64,000 nucleotides of DNA from Sneathiella chinensis (GCF_012720115.1 NZ_VNWN01000002.1:434001-498000), one strand, 5' to 3'; shown: positions 38,295 to 50,005, counted from the stretch's first letter. Notes: generated by a model not told the origin, from the sequence alone. Program-made: numbers and translations.

Positions 38295-39293
38295 TCAGGG
38301 AACGATAAAGCCGACCGTTTCCTTGACTTCCCGAATGATCGGGGCAGCGATGGCCGCAGCCCGTTCCGCACCGTCCTTCAGGATGGCATCCACCTGTGCC
38401 TTGTCATCCATCAGGCGTTTCATTTCCTCGCCGATGGGGCCAAACTGTTCAACCGCAAGGTCGGTCAGGGCCGGCTTGAAGGTGGAGAACTGGGACCCGG
38501 CATATTCCTTCAGGACATCCGCCTTGCTGACATTGGCCAGCGCGGCATAAATCCCGACCAGATTGTCCGCTTCCGGGCGGTCTTTCAGGTCGGCCGGATC
38601 TTCGGGAAGGGGATCGGCATCGGTCCGGGCCTTTTTCAGTTTCTTCGCGATGTCGTCACGGGAATCCATCAGGGTGATCCGGGAATAGTCGCTGGGATCA
38701 GACTTGGACATTTTCTTGGAGCCGTCCCGCAGGGACATGACGCGGGTGGCCTCTCCAAAGATCAGCGGCTCCACCAGCGGGAATGTTTCGGTGCCGTAAT
38801 CATTGTTGAATTTCTGGGCAATGTCGCGGGTCAGTTCCAGATGCTGTTTCTGATCTTCGCCGACCGGTACGTGGGTCGCTTTATAGGTCAGGATATCGGC
38901 GGCCATCAGGGACGGGTAGGCATACAGGCCAAGAGACGCGTTTTCGCGGTTCTTACCGGCCTTTTCCTTGAACTGTGTCATGCGGTTCATCCAGCCGATC
39001 CGGGCGACGCAGTTGAAAATCCACGCCAGTTCGGCATGGGCGCTGACGCTGCTTTGGGAAAAGATAATGGACCGTTTCGGGTCGACACCGGATGCAAGAT
39101 AGGCGGCGGCCACCTCGCGGATATTGTTCCGAAGCTGCTCCGGCTCTTGCCAGACGGTAATGGCATGCATGTCAACGGCGCAATAGATGCATTCATAGTC
39201 TTCCTGAAGACCCACGAAGTTGCGGATTGCACCCAGATAGTTGCCAAGATGAAGGTTACCGGACGGCTGTACACCGGAGAAAATACGAGACAT
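38295..39293 (-). CDS. trpS: Tryptophanyl-tRNA synthetase
   Basis: This class I aminoacyl-tRNA synthetase of 332 aa carries the HIGH-type motif (HLGN, residues 15-18) and the KMSKS loop (in [12 protein letters not shown]). Typical TrpS segments [16 protein letters not shown] and [15 protein letters not shown] are present. The start is ATG 39293 with GAGGAGCG upstream. It lies 134 bp after murJ and 84 bp before the DUF2333 gene. Confidence 0.97.
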   Translation of the reverse strand: MSRIFSGVQPSGNLHLGNYLGAIRNFVGLQEDYECIYCAVDMHAITVWQEPEQLRNNIREVAAAYLASGVDPKRSIIFSQSSVSAHAELAWIFNCVARIGWMNRMTQFKEKAGKNRENASLGLYAYPSLMAADILTYKATHVPVGEDQKQHLELTRDIAQKFNNDYGTETFPLVEPLIFGEATRVMSLRDGSKKMSKSDPSDYSRITLMDSRDDIAKKLKKARTDADPLPEDPADLKDRPEADNLVGIYAALANVSKADVLKEYAGSQFSTFKPALTDLAVEQFGPIGEEMKRLMDDKAQVDAILKDGAERAAAIAAPIIREVKETVGFIVP

Positions 39294-39427
39294 AAAACGC
39301 TCCTCACGCTTTGGACACGGGCCCGGCACGAACCGGGGACGGGGTGCGCGGGCGGCGATAATTCTAAGAGATCAAGTCCGGGATTTATTGCAAGGCAGCC
39401 TTGCCCCGTCAACTTATTATACCGTTA

Positions 39428-40984
39428 TCAGGTGGTTTTGCGCCTTAGCAGCAGGGATTTGACCTCGCGGATGCGGGCCGCCCCCAAAACGAACGCCGCA
39501 CAGAAAAACAGGGTCGCCCCCCCGACCACAAGCCCCCCAAGGGCCAGCACCCGTTGGGTGAGGGACCCGGACAGCCAGCCGGCCAGATACTGTTCGCCAA
39601 GATAGAGGCCCGCCGCCATGATGGCCGAGGCCAGAAGCATCGCGGCAACCCGCAGGAACAGACGGCGGTCCGCCTTGTAATGGCCCTTTCGGGACAGCAG
39701 AAACCACAGCATCGCCGCATTGGCCCACGCCGACAGCGAGGTGGCAAGGGCAATGCCTACATGATTGAGGCTGCCGATCAGCAGCAGGCTGAGCGCCACA
39801 TTGAGCAGCATGGACAGGATGCCGATAACCACCGGTGTGGTGGTATCTTCGCGGGCGAAAAAGCCGGGGGCATAGACCTTGGTCAGTACATAGGCGGGCA
39901 GGCCGCTGGCAAAGGCCACAAGGGCGGCGGCGGTGGTCTGGCTGGCCGCCGCGTCAAAGGCGCCGCGCTGGAACAGGACCGAAATCACCGGCAGCGAGAT
40001 GGTCATCAGGGCCGCCGCAGCCGGCAGGGTGAACAGCATGGAGAGTTCCACCGCCCGGTTCATGGTGTGGGCGGCGGGGCCTTCTTCTCCGGCCCGTAAC
40101 TGGCGGGACAACAGGGGCAGTAGAGCGGTGCCCATGGCAATCCCGATCACCCCAAGCGGCAACTGATAAACCCGGTCGGCATAATAGAGATAGGAAATGG
40201 AGCCGGTGGCCAGAAGCGAGGCGATAATGGTGCCAACCAGAATATTGATCTGCAACACCCCGGCCCCCAGAAGACCCGGCAGCATCAATTTGAACAGGCG
40301 GCGGATTTTGGGGGTCAGGCGGGGCCGCTGCAGGGGCAGGCTGACACCGGCCCGGCGGCAGGCAACAATCAGGAACAGGACCTGGGCAACACCGGCTGCG
40401 GCAACCCCCCAGGACAGGATCAACCCTGCGTCCGTATCCGCCCCGGACAGGGAATAGACAAGACAGCCGATCAGGATGATGTTCAGCAGGATCGGGGCCG
40501 CCGACATGGCGGCAAACTTGTAATAGGCGTTGAGGACCCCGCCCAGCAAGGCAACCACCGCCATGCAGGCCAGATAGGGAAAGGTGATCCGGGTATAGTC
40601 CACCGCCAGTTCAAACCGCAGGCCGCCCGGCTCGAAACCGGGGGCAAGATACTGCATCAAAAAGGGCATGAAGATCATGAACAGGGCGGAAAAAAGAAAC
40701 AGGAACCCGGTCAGGAACCCAAGGGCGTGAGAGGCAAAATCAAGGGCTTCCTTTTCGCTTTTGCCTTCAAGCTGGCGGGCAAACATGGGAACGAACGCCG
40801 CTGAAAACGCGCCTTCAGCCACCAGTCTGCGAAACATGTTGGGAATTCGGAAGGCCACAAAAAAGGCGTCGGAGATAGGGCCTGCCCCGATCACGGCGGC
40901 CACAAGAATGTCGCGCACGAAACCGAGAATACGGCTGATCATGGTAAACCCGCCGACGGTAGCAACTGATCTGAACAAGCTCAC
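39428..40984 (-). CDS. murJ: Lipid II flippase MurJ
   Basis: MurJ moves lipid II across the inner membrane for peptidoglycan synthesis. The 518-aa protein has about 14 hydrophobic segments and the MOP-superfamily start (TMISRILGFVRDILVAAVIGAGPISDAFFVAFRIPNMFRRLVAEGAFSAAFVP), whose Arg residues are needed for function. Its GTG start overlaps the glnD stop (GTGA), so both are translated from one mRNA. Confidence 0.96.
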   Translation of the reverse strand: MSLFRSVATVGGFTMISRILGFVRDILVAAVIGAGPISDAFFVAFRIPNMFRRLVAEGAFSAAFVPMFARQLEGKSEKEALDFASHALGFLTGFLFLFSALFMIFMPFLMQYLAPGFEPGGLRFELAVDYTRITFPYLACMAVVALLGGVLNAYYKFAAMSAAPILLNIILIGCLVYSLSGADTDAGLILSWGVAAAGVAQVLFLIVACRRAGVSLPLQRPRLTPKIRRLFKLMLPGLLGAGVLQINILVGTIIASLLATGSISYLYYADRVYQLPLGVIGIAMGTALLPLLSRQLRAGEEGPAAHTMNRAVELSMLFTLPAAAALMTISLPVISVLFQRGAFDAAASQTTAAALVAFASGLPAYVLTKVYAPGFFAREDTTTPVVIGILSMLLNVALSLLLIGSLNHVGIALATSLSAWANAAMLWFLLSRKGHYKADRRLFLRVAAMLLASAIMAAGLYLGEQYLAGWLSGSLTQRVLALGGLVVGGATLFFCAAFVLGAARIREVKSLLLRRKTT

Positions 40985-43776
40985 TGTGTTTTTTCCACCT
41001 GTGATTTTTTCGATTTGGCGGACTTTTTGCGGGGTTTTTCCGGCTCGCTCAAGACCTCAATCAACTTTTCCTCAATACTTCTTAACTTCACATCATTGGT
41101 GATTTTAAGGCCGAACATGTCTTTGACATAAAAAACGTCAACGGCCCGCTCTCCATAGGTGGCGATATGGGCGGATGAAATGGACAGGGACAGGGTGAAC
41201 AGGGCGCGGGTCAGTTCCGCCAGCAGGCCGACCCGGTCGCGGCCATGCACCTCGATCACCGTATGGATGTTGGATGCCTTGTTGTCGATCATGACAGCCG
41301 GTTCCACCTTGAAGACCCGGGTTCTGCTGGGCAGGCTGGAATGTTCGCGGGTGGTCAGTTCGATATGGGCCTTGCGCTTGCCCTTGAGGGTGTCCTCAAT
41401 GGTGGCCCGCAGCCGTTTCATGCGGTCCCCCTGATCGAACACGTTGCCCTCCATGTCCTGAATGACAAAGCTGTCAAGGGCCATGCCGTCAACGGTGGTG
41501 TGGATTTTGGCATCCACGATACTGGCACCGGACAGGGACATGGCGGCGGCAATGCGGGCAAACAGGCCGGGATGGTCGGGGGTATAGACGGTGACCTCGG
41601 TGACCGACTGGAACTGGTCACTGACGGCCTCGATGGTCAGGGTGTCATCCGTGCGGTCGGCAGCCCGCATCAGTTCGGCATGATGCTTGTGGATTTCCAG
41701 ACTGTTGGACACCCAGTAGGATTCGTAGAACCGGGCCAGATGGGCGTCCCGTTCCTCGTCCGACCAGTCGGTCAGGGTTTCGGCAAGGCGCCCCTTGTTG
41801 TAATCGGCCCGCTTGGTGCGGCCATCGGAAATGTGACCGCCCGTCAGCGCCGTTTCACTGGCATAATAAAGATCCCGCAGCAATTGCCCTTTCCAGCCGT
41901 TCCAGACATTGGGCCCGACCGCCCGGATATCCACCACCGTCAGGATCAGCAGCAGTTTCAGACGGACCGGGCTTTGGATGATCTGGACAAAATCGGCAAC
42001 GGTCTTGGGGTCGCTGATATCCCGCTTGAAGGCAAAATTGCTGAACAACAGATGGTATCGCACAAGCCAGGCGACGGTTTCCGTTTCGGATGCGGTCAAG
42101 CCCAGCCGGGGACACAGCCGTTTGGCAACATCCGCGCCCAGAACCGAATGATCGCCGCCGCGCCCCTTGGCAATGTCATGCAGCAGCACAGCCGTATACA
42201 GAACACGCCGCGAGACAATCTTTGGCATGATCCGGTGACTGAGGGGATGTTCCTCGGACAGCAGGCCATCCTCGATATGGGACAGGATGCCAATGGCCCG
42301 GATGGTATGCTCGTCCACGGTATAGACATGATACATGTCATGCTGCATCTGGGCGACAACGCGTCCGAAATCGGGGATGAATTTGCCAAATACGCCCGCC
42401 TCGTTCAGGCGGCGCAGGGTGGTTTCCGGGTCCTTGCGGCTGGTCAGCATTTCCATGAAAAGGCGGTTGGCCTCTTCATTCTGGCGGAGCTTGCGATTGA
42501 TGAGCTTGAGGTTGCGGCGGATCAGGCGAAGCGCGTTCGGGTGAACGTCAAGCCCCCGGTTCTGGGCCACATGAAACAGGCCAAGGATCTTGACCGGGTC
42601 GGAAAAAATATCTTCTTCAGAGAGGAAATCAAGTCGCCCGCCTTCGGCGCGAAAGCCGTCCACTTTTCGTTTCAGAAGGCCGATGCGGGGCAGGGACAGC
42701 CGGCTTTTCTTCTGGTGCATGGCTTCCAGATTGGCGCAGAAAATTCGGGTCAGGTCGCCGATATCCTTGGCAATCAGGAAGTAATGCTTCATGAACCGTT
42801 CGACGCCAAGGGTGCCCGCGTGATCCGTATATCCAAGCCGGGCGGCCAGTTCCCCCTGTACATCGAAGGTCAGCCGTTCCTCGGGCCGGTTGGTCAGGTA
42901 ATGCAGGTGACAGCGCACGGTGCGCAGGAAGTTTGACGCCTTGGTCAGGCGTTGCCGTTCCGAGCGGGTGAAAACCCCGCGCCGCTCCAGTTCCGACACC
43001 TCGGTGGTGCTGTACAGGAACTTGGCAAGCCAGAACAGGGTTTGCAAGTCGCGAAGGCCGCCCTTGCCTTCCTTCAGGTTGGGTTCCACCACATAGCGGG
43101 AATTGCCGTATTTCTTGTGCCGTTCGTCCCGTTCATGCAGCTTGGCCTCGATGAACTGCTTGCCGTTCCCGGCGACGATCTCCTTCATGAACTTGTTTCT
43201 GAGCTCCGTCGCCAGTTCCTTGTCGCCCCACAGATAGCGGGCTTCCAGCAGAGCGGTCTGGATGGTGATGTCCTGACGGGACAGCCGGATACATTCATCC
43301 GTGGTGCGGGTGGCATGGCCGACCTTCAGCCCCAGATCCCACAGCATATAGAGGGTGAATTCAACGACTTGCTCACTCCAGGCGGTTTGCTTGTAGGGGA
43401 ACAGGAACAAGAGGTCCACATCCGAGTGGGGGGCCAGTTCGCCGCGTCCGTACCCGCCAACCGCCAGCAGGGAGAGTTTTTCCGATGGTGTCGGGTTGCT
43501 GAGGGGATAGATATATTCGGTGGCCACGTCGTAGATGACCCGGATGATCTGGTCCATGAGGAAACTGGCCGCATGCATGGACGGGCGACCCTTGTTGTTT
43601 TCCATGAAGCGCCGCTTGATTTCGTCCTGTCCGCTGGCCAGAGCCTGTTTCAGCTTTTTCAGGACGGCATTGCGAAATTCCATGCTGGTCGGGGCAAAGT
43701 CATCCACCAGCAAGGCGAGATCGGAGACCAGTGTCTTGCGGTCTATGATGTCACGTTGGTTGGGGACTTTTGCCAT
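40981..43776 (-). CDS. glnD: Bifunctional [protein-PII] uridylyltransferase/uridylyl-removing enzyme
   Basis: GlnD senses glutamine and modifies PII (GlnB/GlnK). The 931-aa protein has the nucleotidyltransferase motif GGYGRGELAPHSDVD (about residues 107-121), an HD hydrolase domain (LLHDIAKGRGGDHS), and two C-terminal ACT domains that bind glutamine. The Lys-rich tail ends in KKSAKSKKSQVEKTQ. The start is ATG 43776 (MAKVPNQ), since 23 extra in-frame codons upstream have no family match. The mutS-glnD-murJ neighbourhood is typical of alphaproteobacteria. Confidence 0.96.
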   Translation of the reverse strand: MAKVPNQRDIIDRKTLVSDLALLVDDFAPTSMEFRNAVLKKLKQALASGQDEIKRRFMENNKGRPSMHAASFLMDQIIRVIYDVATEYIYPLSNPTPSEKLSLLAVGGYGRGELAPHSDVDLLFLFPYKQTAWSEQVVEFTLYMLWDLGLKVGHATRTTDECIRLSRQDITIQTALLEARYLWGDKELATELRNKFMKEIVAGNGKQFIEAKLHERDERHKKYGNSRYVVEPNLKEGKGGLRDLQTLFWLAKFLYSTTEVSELERRGVFTRSERQRLTKASNFLRTVRCHLHYLTNRPEERLTFDVQGELAARLGYTDHAGTLGVERFMKHYFLIAKDIGDLTRIFCANLEAMHQKKSRLSLPRIGLLKRKVDGFRAEGGRLDFLSEEDIFSDPVKILGLFHVAQNRGLDVHPNALRLIRRNLKLINRKLRQNEEANRLFMEMLTSRKDPETTLRRLNEAGVFGKFIPDFGRVVAQMQHDMYHVYTVDEHTIRAIGILSHIEDGLLSEEHPLSHRIMPKIVSRRVLYTAVLLHDIAKGRGGDHSVLGADVAKRLCPRLGLTASETETVAWLVRYHLLFSNFAFKRDISDPKTVADFVQIIQSPVRLKLLLILTVVDIRAVGPNVWNGWKGQLLRDLYYASETALTGGHISDGRTKRADYNKGRLAETLTDWSDEERDAHLARFYESYWVSNSLEIHKHHAELMRAADRTDDTLTIEAVSDQFQSVTEVTVYTPDHPGLFARIAAAMSLSGASIVDAKIHTTVDGMALDSFVIQDMEGNVFDQGDRMKRLRATIEDTLKGKRKAHIELTTREHSSLPSRTRVFKVEPAVMIDNKASNIHTVIEVHGRDRVGLLAELTRALFTLSLSISSAHIATYGERAVDVFYVKDMFGLKITNDVKLRSIEEKLIEVLSEPEKPRKKSAKSKKSQVEKTQ

Positions 43777-43937
43777 GCCAGTATTCCCGTATTCCTTGCC
43801 AGAAGAAAGATAATCATCCGCTACAGGGATGTTATAGCACAAGAAAGTGGTTTGGCAGCATTCCCGTATGGTCTTGGCGGAATTATCCGGGGGATGGGCG
43901 GATGGGCCCGGCAGTGCCGGGCCGCTTCGGCAGCAGG

Positions 43938-44708
43938 TCAGGTGATGGTCTGGCCACCATCAATGGTCAGGGTCTGACCGGTCATGAAGGTGCCGGCGCT
44001 GGACGCCAGGAACACGGCAGCACCGGCGATTTCCTCTGGCTGGCCAATCCGTTGCAGCGGAGCGCGGGAAGTGGCGCGTTTCAGGATTTCCGGGTTTTCC
44101 CACAGGGCCTTGGCGAAATCGGTCTGGATCAGGCCGGGGGCGATGGCGTTGACGCGGATGTTGTCCGGGCCATGTTCCACGGCCAGATTGCGGGCCAACT
44201 GCATGTCCGCAGCCTTGGAAATGCTGTAGGCACCCAGAACCGGGGACCCCCGCAGACCGCCAATGGAGGAAACGATGATGATCGCGCCATCCTTGCGGGC
44301 CTTCATTTCCGGCAGGACCATGTTGCACAGCCAGTGGTTGGACTTGATGTTGGCATCCATGATCTTGTCAAAGGCATCATCCGGGATATCCATGGAAGAG
44401 CCGAAGAACGGGTTCAGGGCCGCGTTACAGACCAGAATATCAATCTGTCCCAGCTTTTCATGGGCTTCATCGACCAGATTCTGAAGGGATTCCTTGGAAT
44501 TGATGTTGCAGGGGATGACGATTGCCTTTCCGGCGCAGCCTTCCGGCAGGCTGTCATTGATTTCCTTGGCAACCTCTTCGCACACTTCGGCCTTGCGGCT
44601 GGAAATGGTGACTTTTGCACCGGCCAGTGCCATCTGATGGGCAATCGCCTTGCCAATTCCCTTGCTGGAACCGGTAATGATGGCGTTTTTTCCTGACAGA
44701 TCAAACAT
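43938..44708 (-). CDS. Short-chain dehydrogenase/reductase (SDR)
   Basis: This 256-aa classical SDR has the NAD(P)-binding TGSSKGIG motif (residues 13-20), NAA, the catalytic Ser (SSIGG), and the YSISK active-site pair. The C-terminal PGLIQTDFAKALWENPE and TGQTLTIDGGQ segments are typical. An Arg after the second strand (SSRK) favours NADPH. The substrate cannot be determined; the sequence resembles members annotated as 3-oxoacyl-ACP reductases and sorbitol-type dehydrogenases. Confidence 0.85.
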   Translation of the reverse strand: MFDLSGKNAIITGSSKGIGKAIAHQMALAGAKVTISSRKAEVCEEVAKEINDSLPEGCAGKAIVIPCNINSKESLQNLVDEAHEKLGQIDILVCNAALNPFFGSSMDIPDDAFDKIMDANIKSNHWLCNMVLPEMKARKDGAIIIVSSIGGLRGSPVLGAYSISKAADMQLARNLAVEHGPDNIRVNAIAPGLIQTDFAKALWENPEILKRATSRAPLQRIGQPEEIAGAAVFLASSAGTFMTGQTLTIDGGQTIT

Positions 44709-44743
44709 TAGGGACGCTCCTCTTTTTCTTTTTTATTTCTGCT

Positions 44744-44773
44744 TTTCGGCAAAAGATTAATCTTCTGCCGAAA
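44744..44773. terminator. 30-base palindrome between mutS and the SDR gene
   Basis: TTTCGGCA (44744-44751) and TGCCGAAA (44766-44773) frame an almost perfect palindrome with only one mismatch across 14 arm positions and a TTAA-like centre. As RNA on the minus strand the mismatch becomes a G-U pair. It follows the mutS stop by 32 bases and precedes the SDR start by 35. It may be the mutS terminator, although no T-run follows, or an operator for the SDR gene. Confidence 0.45.
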
Positions 44774-44805
44774 GTTTGTCACGTCCCTGTTGCAGGGGCA
44801 GGCTG

Positions 44806-47466
44806 TTATTCGTCAGGCAGCAGGCCTTTCAGTTCATACAGCAGGGCCAGCGCATCGCGGGGTGTCATGTCATCCACATCGACGCCGCGCAGCCGGGTTT
44901 CCGCCTCGGACGGGATGGCGATAGCCTCGGGCTCGGGGGTTTCCTCGACCACACTGGCGAACAGCGGCAGGTCATTGGCGATGCGGTTGGTCTTGGCGTT
45001 CTGGCCGTTTTCCTCCAGATGGGACAGGACACTTTCCGCCCGCTTGATAACGGCCTTCGGAAGACCCGCCAGTTTGGCGACCTGAATACCGTAGGACCGG
45101 TCCGCCGATCCTTCTCCGACCTCATGCAGGAAAATCACGTCACCTTTCCATTCTCGAACCTTCATGCTGTGGTTCGACAAGGACCCCAGTTTTGTCGAGA
45201 GAACGGTCAGTTCGTGATAGTGGGTGGCAAACAGCCCCCGGCAGCGGTTGATGTCGTGCAGATTTTCCACGGTCGCCCACGCGATGGACAGACCGTCGAA
45301 CGTGGCGGTACCGCGGCCGATTTCGTCCAGAATGACCAGGGCCCGCTCTCCCGCCTGATTGAGGATCGAAGCGGTTTCCACCATTTCCACCATGAAGGTG
45401 GACCGGCCCCGGGCCAGATCGTCCGCCGCGCCAACGCGGCTGAACAGGCGATCGACAATGCCGATATGGGCCCGGACCGCAGGCACATAGGCGCCCATTT
45501 GCGCCATGACCGTGATCAGGGCATTCTGGCGCAGGAAGGTACTTTTACCGGCCATGTTGGGACCGGTCAGCAGCCACAGCCGGTTGTCCCCGCCAAGGGA
45601 ACAGCTATTGGCCACAAAGGTTCCGTCGCCACTGGCTTCAAGGGCGGCTTCCACCACGGGGTGACGCCCGCCTTCAATATGGAATTGCAGGCTGTCATCC
45701 ACCTCGGGACGGCAATAGTTCCGCTCCTTGGCGATTTCCGCATGACTGGCGGCAACGTCAAGGGCGGCCATGGCCTCGGCCGCCTGCAGGATGTTGCGGC
45801 CCCATTCGGTGACCCGACCAACCAGAATGTCATAAAGTTCCAGTTCAAGCGCCAACGCCCGGTCGGCCGCACGGGAAATCTTGTCTTCCAGTTCACCCAG
45901 TTCCACAGTGGAATAGCGGATCGCATTGGCCATGGTCTGGCGGTGGATGAAATCCTCGCCCATATTATCGGCGAAACGGGGGGTGACCTCGATGAAATAG
46001 CCCAGCACATTGTTGTGCTTGACCTTCAGCGAGGGGACCTTTGTCATCTCCGCATATTTGGCTTGCAGGTTGGCGATATGCCGGCGGCTTTCATCCCGCA
46101 GGGTTTTCAATTCGTCCAGTTCAGGGCGATATTCGCGGGCAATAAAGCCGCCATCGCGGGCCTGAAGCGGCAGTTCCGGGGACAGGGCGCGGAACAGTTC
46201 ATCAACCAGTTCGGCGTGAAAACCCAACCGGTCCGCCGCATGATCGATCCCCGGAACATCCGACGCATCGGTCAGGCAGGCGCGCAGATTGGCGGTTTCG
46301 GCCAGTGCATCCCGAATGGCCGCAAGGTCGCGGGGGCCGCCGCGACCAAGGGTGATCCGGGTCAGGGCCCGTTCCATGTCGGGACAGCGGCGCAGGATGT
46401 CGCGCAGGGTTTCGCGGCGGGCATCATCGGCAAAGAAATAGTCCGTCATTTCCAGACGGTAATGGATGTCGGCGGGGCGGGTCAGGGGGCTGGCGATATC
46501 CGCCGCCAGACGCCGGGCGCCTGCGCCGGTGATGGTGCGGTCCAGCGTGGCCAGCAGGCTGCCCTGCCTGTCGCCGCCCATGGTCCGGGTCAGTTCAAGG
46601 TTGCGGCGGGTGGCGGCATCAATGGCCATCACATCGCCGCTGGCCTGCTGCAGGGGCGGCTTGATCATGGGGAACTTGCCCTTCTGGGTCAGTTCCACAT
46701 AATCGACAAGGGCCCCGCAGGCCGCCAGTTCAGACCGGCTAAACTGGCCGAAGGCGTCCAGTGCGGACACTTCAAACAGGTCTTTCAGGCGCTTTTCGCC
46801 GTTCTGGCTGTCAAACCGGACGGAGGGAAGCGGGGTCAGTTGGCTGCCCCAGTCGGTGAACAGATCCTCCATGCCTTCCTCGTCCATCCATCTGTCAGAG
46901 ACAAGGATTTCGCCAGGATGCAGACGGGACAGATGGGTGGCGATATCCTCGAACCCTGCCGGGCTTGAGAAAAACTCGCCCGTCGACATGTCGAGCCATG
47001 CGAGCGCATAGTCCTTTCCGGCCCGTGCCACCGCCACCAGAAAGTTGTGGGAGCGGGCATCCAGCAGGCTGTCTTCGGTGATGGTACCGGGGGTGACCAG
47101 TCGCACCACATCCCGCGCCACCACGGACTTGTGACCGCGCTTCTTGGCTTCGGCGGGACTTTCGGTCTGTTCCGCGACCGCGACCCGGTGACCCTTGCGG
47201 ATCAGGCGCAGCAAATACCCTTCGGCAGAATGAACCGGAACGCCGCACATGGGGATATCTTCCCCTTCGTGCTTGCCCCGTTTCGTCAGGGCAATATCCA
47301 GCGAGGCGGCGGCGATTTCCGCATCCTGAAAAAACAGCTCGTAGAAGTCCCCCATCCGGTAAAATAGTAGACTGTCCGGATGGTCCGCCTTGATGGCCAG
47401 ATACTGCGCCATCATTGGGGTTACTGACTTATTCTGTTGCGACTTGGTTTTTACTACTGTAGGCAT
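44806..47466 (-). CDS. mutS: DNA mismatch repair protein MutS
   Basis: MutS recognises mismatches and starts repair. The 886-aa protein has the mismatch-binding MGDFYELFF motif (Phe-X-Glu), connector and lever domains, and a C-terminal ABC-type ATPase with Walker A (GPNMAGKST) and the signature region [14 protein letters not shown]. It ends with the short helical tail that supports dimers or tetramers. It is divergent from maeB across a 106-base gap. Confidence 0.97.
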   Translation of the reverse strand: MPTVVKTKSQQNKSVTPMMAQYLAIKADHPDSLLFYRMGDFYELFFQDAEIAAASLDIALTKRGKHEGEDIPMCGVPVHSAEGYLLRLIRKGHRVAVAEQTESPAEAKKRGHKSVVARDVVRLVTPGTITEDSLLDARSHNFLVAVARAGKDYALAWLDMSTGEFFSSPAGFEDIATHLSRLHPGEILVSDRWMDEEGMEDLFTDWGSQLTPLPSVRFDSQNGEKRLKDLFEVSALDAFGQFSRSELAACGALVDYVELTQKGKFPMIKPPLQQASGDVMAIDAATRRNLELTRTMGGDRQGSLLATLDRTITGAGARRLAADIASPLTRPADIHYRLEMTDYFFADDARRETLRDILRRCPDMERALTRITLGRGGPRDLAAIRDALAETANLRACLTDASDVPGIDHAADRLGFHAELVDELFRALSPELPLQARDGGFIAREYRPELDELKTLRDESRRHIANLQAKYAEMTKVPSLKVKHNNVLGYFIEVTPRFADNMGEDFIHRQTMANAIRYSTVELGELEDKISRAADRALALELELYDILVGRVTEWGRNILQAAEAMAALDVAASHAEIAKERNYCRPEVDDSLQFHIEGGRHPVVEAALEASGDGTFVANSCSLGGDNRLWLLTGPNMAGKSTFLRQNALITVMAQMGAYVPAVRAHIGIVDRLFSRVGAADDLARGRSTFMVEMVETASILNQAGERALVILDEIGRGTATFDGLSIAWATVENLHDINRCRGLFATHYHELTVLSTKLGSLSNHSMKVREWKGDVIFLHEVGEGSADRSYGIQVAKLAGLPKAVIKRAESVLSHLEENGQNAKTNRIANDLPLFASVVEETPEPEAIAIPSEAETRLRGVDVDDMTPRDALALLYELKGLLPDE

Positions 47467-47487
47467 GGATGAAAACTATCATAGCAT

Positions 47488-47522
47488 CCGGTTTTGCCAA
47501 CCGGTTTGTCAGAAATTATTTT
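47488..47522 (+). promoter_or_regulatory. Putative maeB promoter with an overlapping inverted repeat
   Basis: TTGCCA (47494-47499) and TATTTT (47517-47522) are 17 bases apart and point at maeB, whose ATG is 51 bases downstream. CCGGTT (47488-47493) and AACCGG (47499-47504) form an inverted repeat that surrounds the -35 box, so a repressor or activator site is possible. Confidence 0.45.
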
Positions 47523-47572
47523 GAAAGTGCCGGGTCGGGCGCGAGAAGAGTATTTGGCGAGGAATTATTAAA

Positions 47573-49837
47573 ATGAGCGACAATCGGGAATCCAGTCAAT
47601 ATGACGAGGCATTACGATATCATGCACAAGGCAAACCCGGAAAGATGGAGATTGTAGCGACCAAGGCTGTCGCGACGCAACAGGATCTCAGTCTGGCCTA
47701 TTCTCCCGGTGTGGCGGCGCCCTGTCTTGCCATCGCCGAGGACCCGGATGCTGTTTATGATTTTACCACCAAGGGCAACCGGGTGGCCGTCATTTCCAAC
47801 GGGACGGCAGTTCTGGGACTTGGCAACCTTGGGGCGCTGGGATCGAAGCCGGTGATGGAAGGCAAGGCGGTCCTGTTCAAGCGGTTCGCCGACCTGGACT
47901 GCTTCGACCTGGAACTGGATACCGAGGATGTGGACGAATTCGTCAACTGCGTCCGCTTTATGGGGCCCAGCTTCGGCGGGATTAACCTTGAGGATATCAA
48001 GGCGCCGGAATGCTTCATCATCGAACAGCGCCTGCGCGAGGAAATGGATATTCCCGTTTTCCATGATGACCAGCATGGCACGGCCATCATTTGCGCCGCA
48101 GGTGTAATCAACGCGCTGGACCTGACCGGCCGGGATATCAAGAACACCAAAGTCGTCGTCAATGGTGCGGGTGCCGCCGCCATCGCCTGTCTCGAACTGA
48201 TCAAGGCCATGGGCCTGCCGCACGAAAATGCGATCCTGTGTGATACCAAGGGTGTGATCTACAAGGGCCGTGAAGATGGCATGAACCAGTGGAAATCCGC
48301 CCATGCGGTGGAGACCGAGCACCGGACACTGGAAGAAGCCATGGTGGGCGCCGATGTGTTCCTTGGCCTGTCCGTCAAGGGGGCCGTGACCAAGCAGATG
48401 GTCAAGGAAATGGCTGCCAAGCCGATCATTTTCGCCATGGCAAACCCGGACCCGGAAATCCGCCCTGAGGATATCGCCGATGTGCGCGGGGATGCCATTG
48501 TGGCCACCGGCCGCTCCGACTATCCGAACCAGGTCAACAACGTCCTTGGTTTTCCGTATATTTTCCGGGGGGCGCTGGACGTTCGGGCCACGACCATTAA
48601 CGAGGAAATGAAGATCGCCGCCGCCGAGGCGCTGGCCGAACTGGCGCGCGAAGACGTGCCGGACGAGGTGGCCGCAGCTTACAAGGGCAACCGCCCGGTC
48701 TATGGCCCGGATTATATCATCCCGGTTCCGTTTGATCCGCGCCTGATCAGCCATGTTCCAACTGCGGTTGCCAAGGCCGCCATGGAAACCGGTGTGGCCC
48801 GCAAGCCCATCGTTGATGAAATGGCCTATCGGAATGAACTCAGGGCCCGTCTGGACCCGACCGCCGGTTCTCTGCAGATGATCATGGACGAGGTTCGCGC
48901 CGCACCGCGCCGCGTTGTTTTCGCAGAAGGCGAGGAAGAAAAAGTCATCCGCGCCGCCGTCGAGTTCCGCAAGGCCGGTTACGGCGTTCCGGTTCTGATC
49001 GGTCGCAAGGACATCATCGAGGAAACGATGACATCCCTTGGTATCGACACCCTTGACGGGATCGAGATTTATAACGCCCGCGAAATGGAAGACCGAGAGA
49101 AGTATCACAACTTCCTCTATGAGCGGCTGCAGCGCAAAGGCTATCTGTTCCGGGATTGTGTCCGGCTTGCCAATCAGGACCGGAATATCTTCGCGTCCTG
49201 TATGGTGGCGCTGGGCGATGCGGATGCCATGGTTACAGGCGTGACCCGGCGTTTCTCCGTTGCTTACAAGGATGTGCGCAAGGTCATCGATTCCAAGGAA
49301 GGCCAGAAGACAATCGGTGTGTCCATTGCCGTTGGGCGCGGCCGGACGGTGTTTATTGCCGATACGGCCGTTACCACCATGCCCGACGCCGAGGATCTGG
49401 TAAGCATCACCAAGGAAGCCGCAGAAGTTGCCCGCCGCCTTGGTCATGAGCCGCGTGTGGCCCTGTTGTCCTACTCCAACTTCGGCAATCCGGCCCATGT
49501 CACATCCGAGCGGATCCGCGAAGCGGTGCGCCTGCTGGATGCGGAAGAGCAGGATTTCGAGTATGATGGCGACATGTCTGCGGATGTGGCCCTGAACTCG
49601 GATATCATGGCGCTGTATCCGTTCTGCCGCCTGTCCGGTCCGGCCAACGTTCTGGTCATGCCGGGCCTGCATTCTGCCCATATTTCTTCCAAGCTGGTAC
49701 CGGTTCTGGGCGAAACACGGGTCATCGGCCCGCTGCTGGTCGGACTGGAAAAACCGGTTCAGATCGTGCCGATCGGGGCAACCGTTTCCGATCTGGTCAA
49801 CATGGCGGCGCTGGCTGCCCACGAAGCCGGACAGTAA
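47573..49837 (+). CDS. maeB: NADP-dependent malic enzyme with phosphotransacetylase domain
   Basis: MaeB decarboxylates malate to pyruvate with reduction of NADP. The 754-aa protein has the malic domain ([29 protein letters not shown]), an NAD(P)-binding domain ([20 protein letters not shown]), and, from about residue 430, a phosphotransacetylase-like domain ([31 protein letters not shown]), which in E. coli MaeB is regulatory and not catalytic. GAGGAATTATTAAA precedes the ATG. A clear terminator follows. Confidence 0.96.
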   Translation: MSDNRESSQYDEALRYHAQGKPGKMEIVATKAVATQQDLSLAYSPGVAAPCLAIAEDPDAVYDFTTKGNRVAVISNGTAVLGLGNLGALGSKPVMEGKAVLFKRFADLDCFDLELDTEDVDEFVNCVRFMGPSFGGINLEDIKAPECFIIEQRLREEMDIPVFHDDQHGTAIICAAGVINALDLTGRDIKNTKVVVNGAGAAAIACLELIKAMGLPHENAILCDTKGVIYKGREDGMNQWKSAHAVETEHRTLEEAMVGADVFLGLSVKGAVTKQMVKEMAAKPIIFAMANPDPEIRPEDIADVRGDAIVATGRSDYPNQVNNVLGFPYIFRGALDVRATTINEEMKIAAAEALAELAREDVPDEVAAAYKGNRPVYGPDYIIPVPFDPRLISHVPTAVAKAAMETGVARKPIVDEMAYRNELRARLDPTAGSLQMIMDEVRAAPRRVVFAEGEEEKVIRAAVEFRKAGYGVPVLIGRKDIIEETMTSLGIDTLDGIEIYNAREMEDREKYHNFLYERLQRKGYLFRDCVRLANQDRNIFASCMVALGDADAMVTGVTRRFSVAYKDVRKVIDSKEGQKTIGVSIAVGRGRTVFIADTAVTTMPDAEDLVSITKEAAEVARRLGHEPRVALLSYSNFGNPAHVTSERIREAVRLLDAEEQDFEYDGDMSADVALNSDIMALYPFCRLSGPANVLVMPGLHSAHISSKLVPVLGETRVIGPLLVGLEKPVQIVPIGATVSDLVNMAALAAHEAGQ

Positions 49838-49875
49838 ACCGCTTCGGCCTTGGCCGATCGTTTCTGACACCTGTG

Positions 49876-49908
49876 AAACAGCCGCTTCCCTTGGGGGCGG
49901 CTGTTTTT
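49876..49908 (+). terminator. Rho-independent terminator of maeB
   Basis: A perfect 10-bp stem (AAACAGCCGC / GCGGCTGTTT) with an 11-nt loop, followed by a T-run (49904-49908), stands 39 bases past the maeB stop. It has all the features of an intrinsic terminator. Confidence 0.88.
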
Positions 49909-50005
49909 CGTTGTGGCTCCCACCACTTTTCCGAATTGGCCCTTTCAGATGGCCGTCTTTGCCGCCAAAAAAGGTGCCACTGAATTTCTTTTTCAAGGAT
50001 AGGCC

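Noticed and set aside
37563-39605. A 680-codon plus-strand frame across the DUF2333 and trpS genes
   Set aside because: It spans two clear minus-strand genes and the gap between them, and shows no domain.
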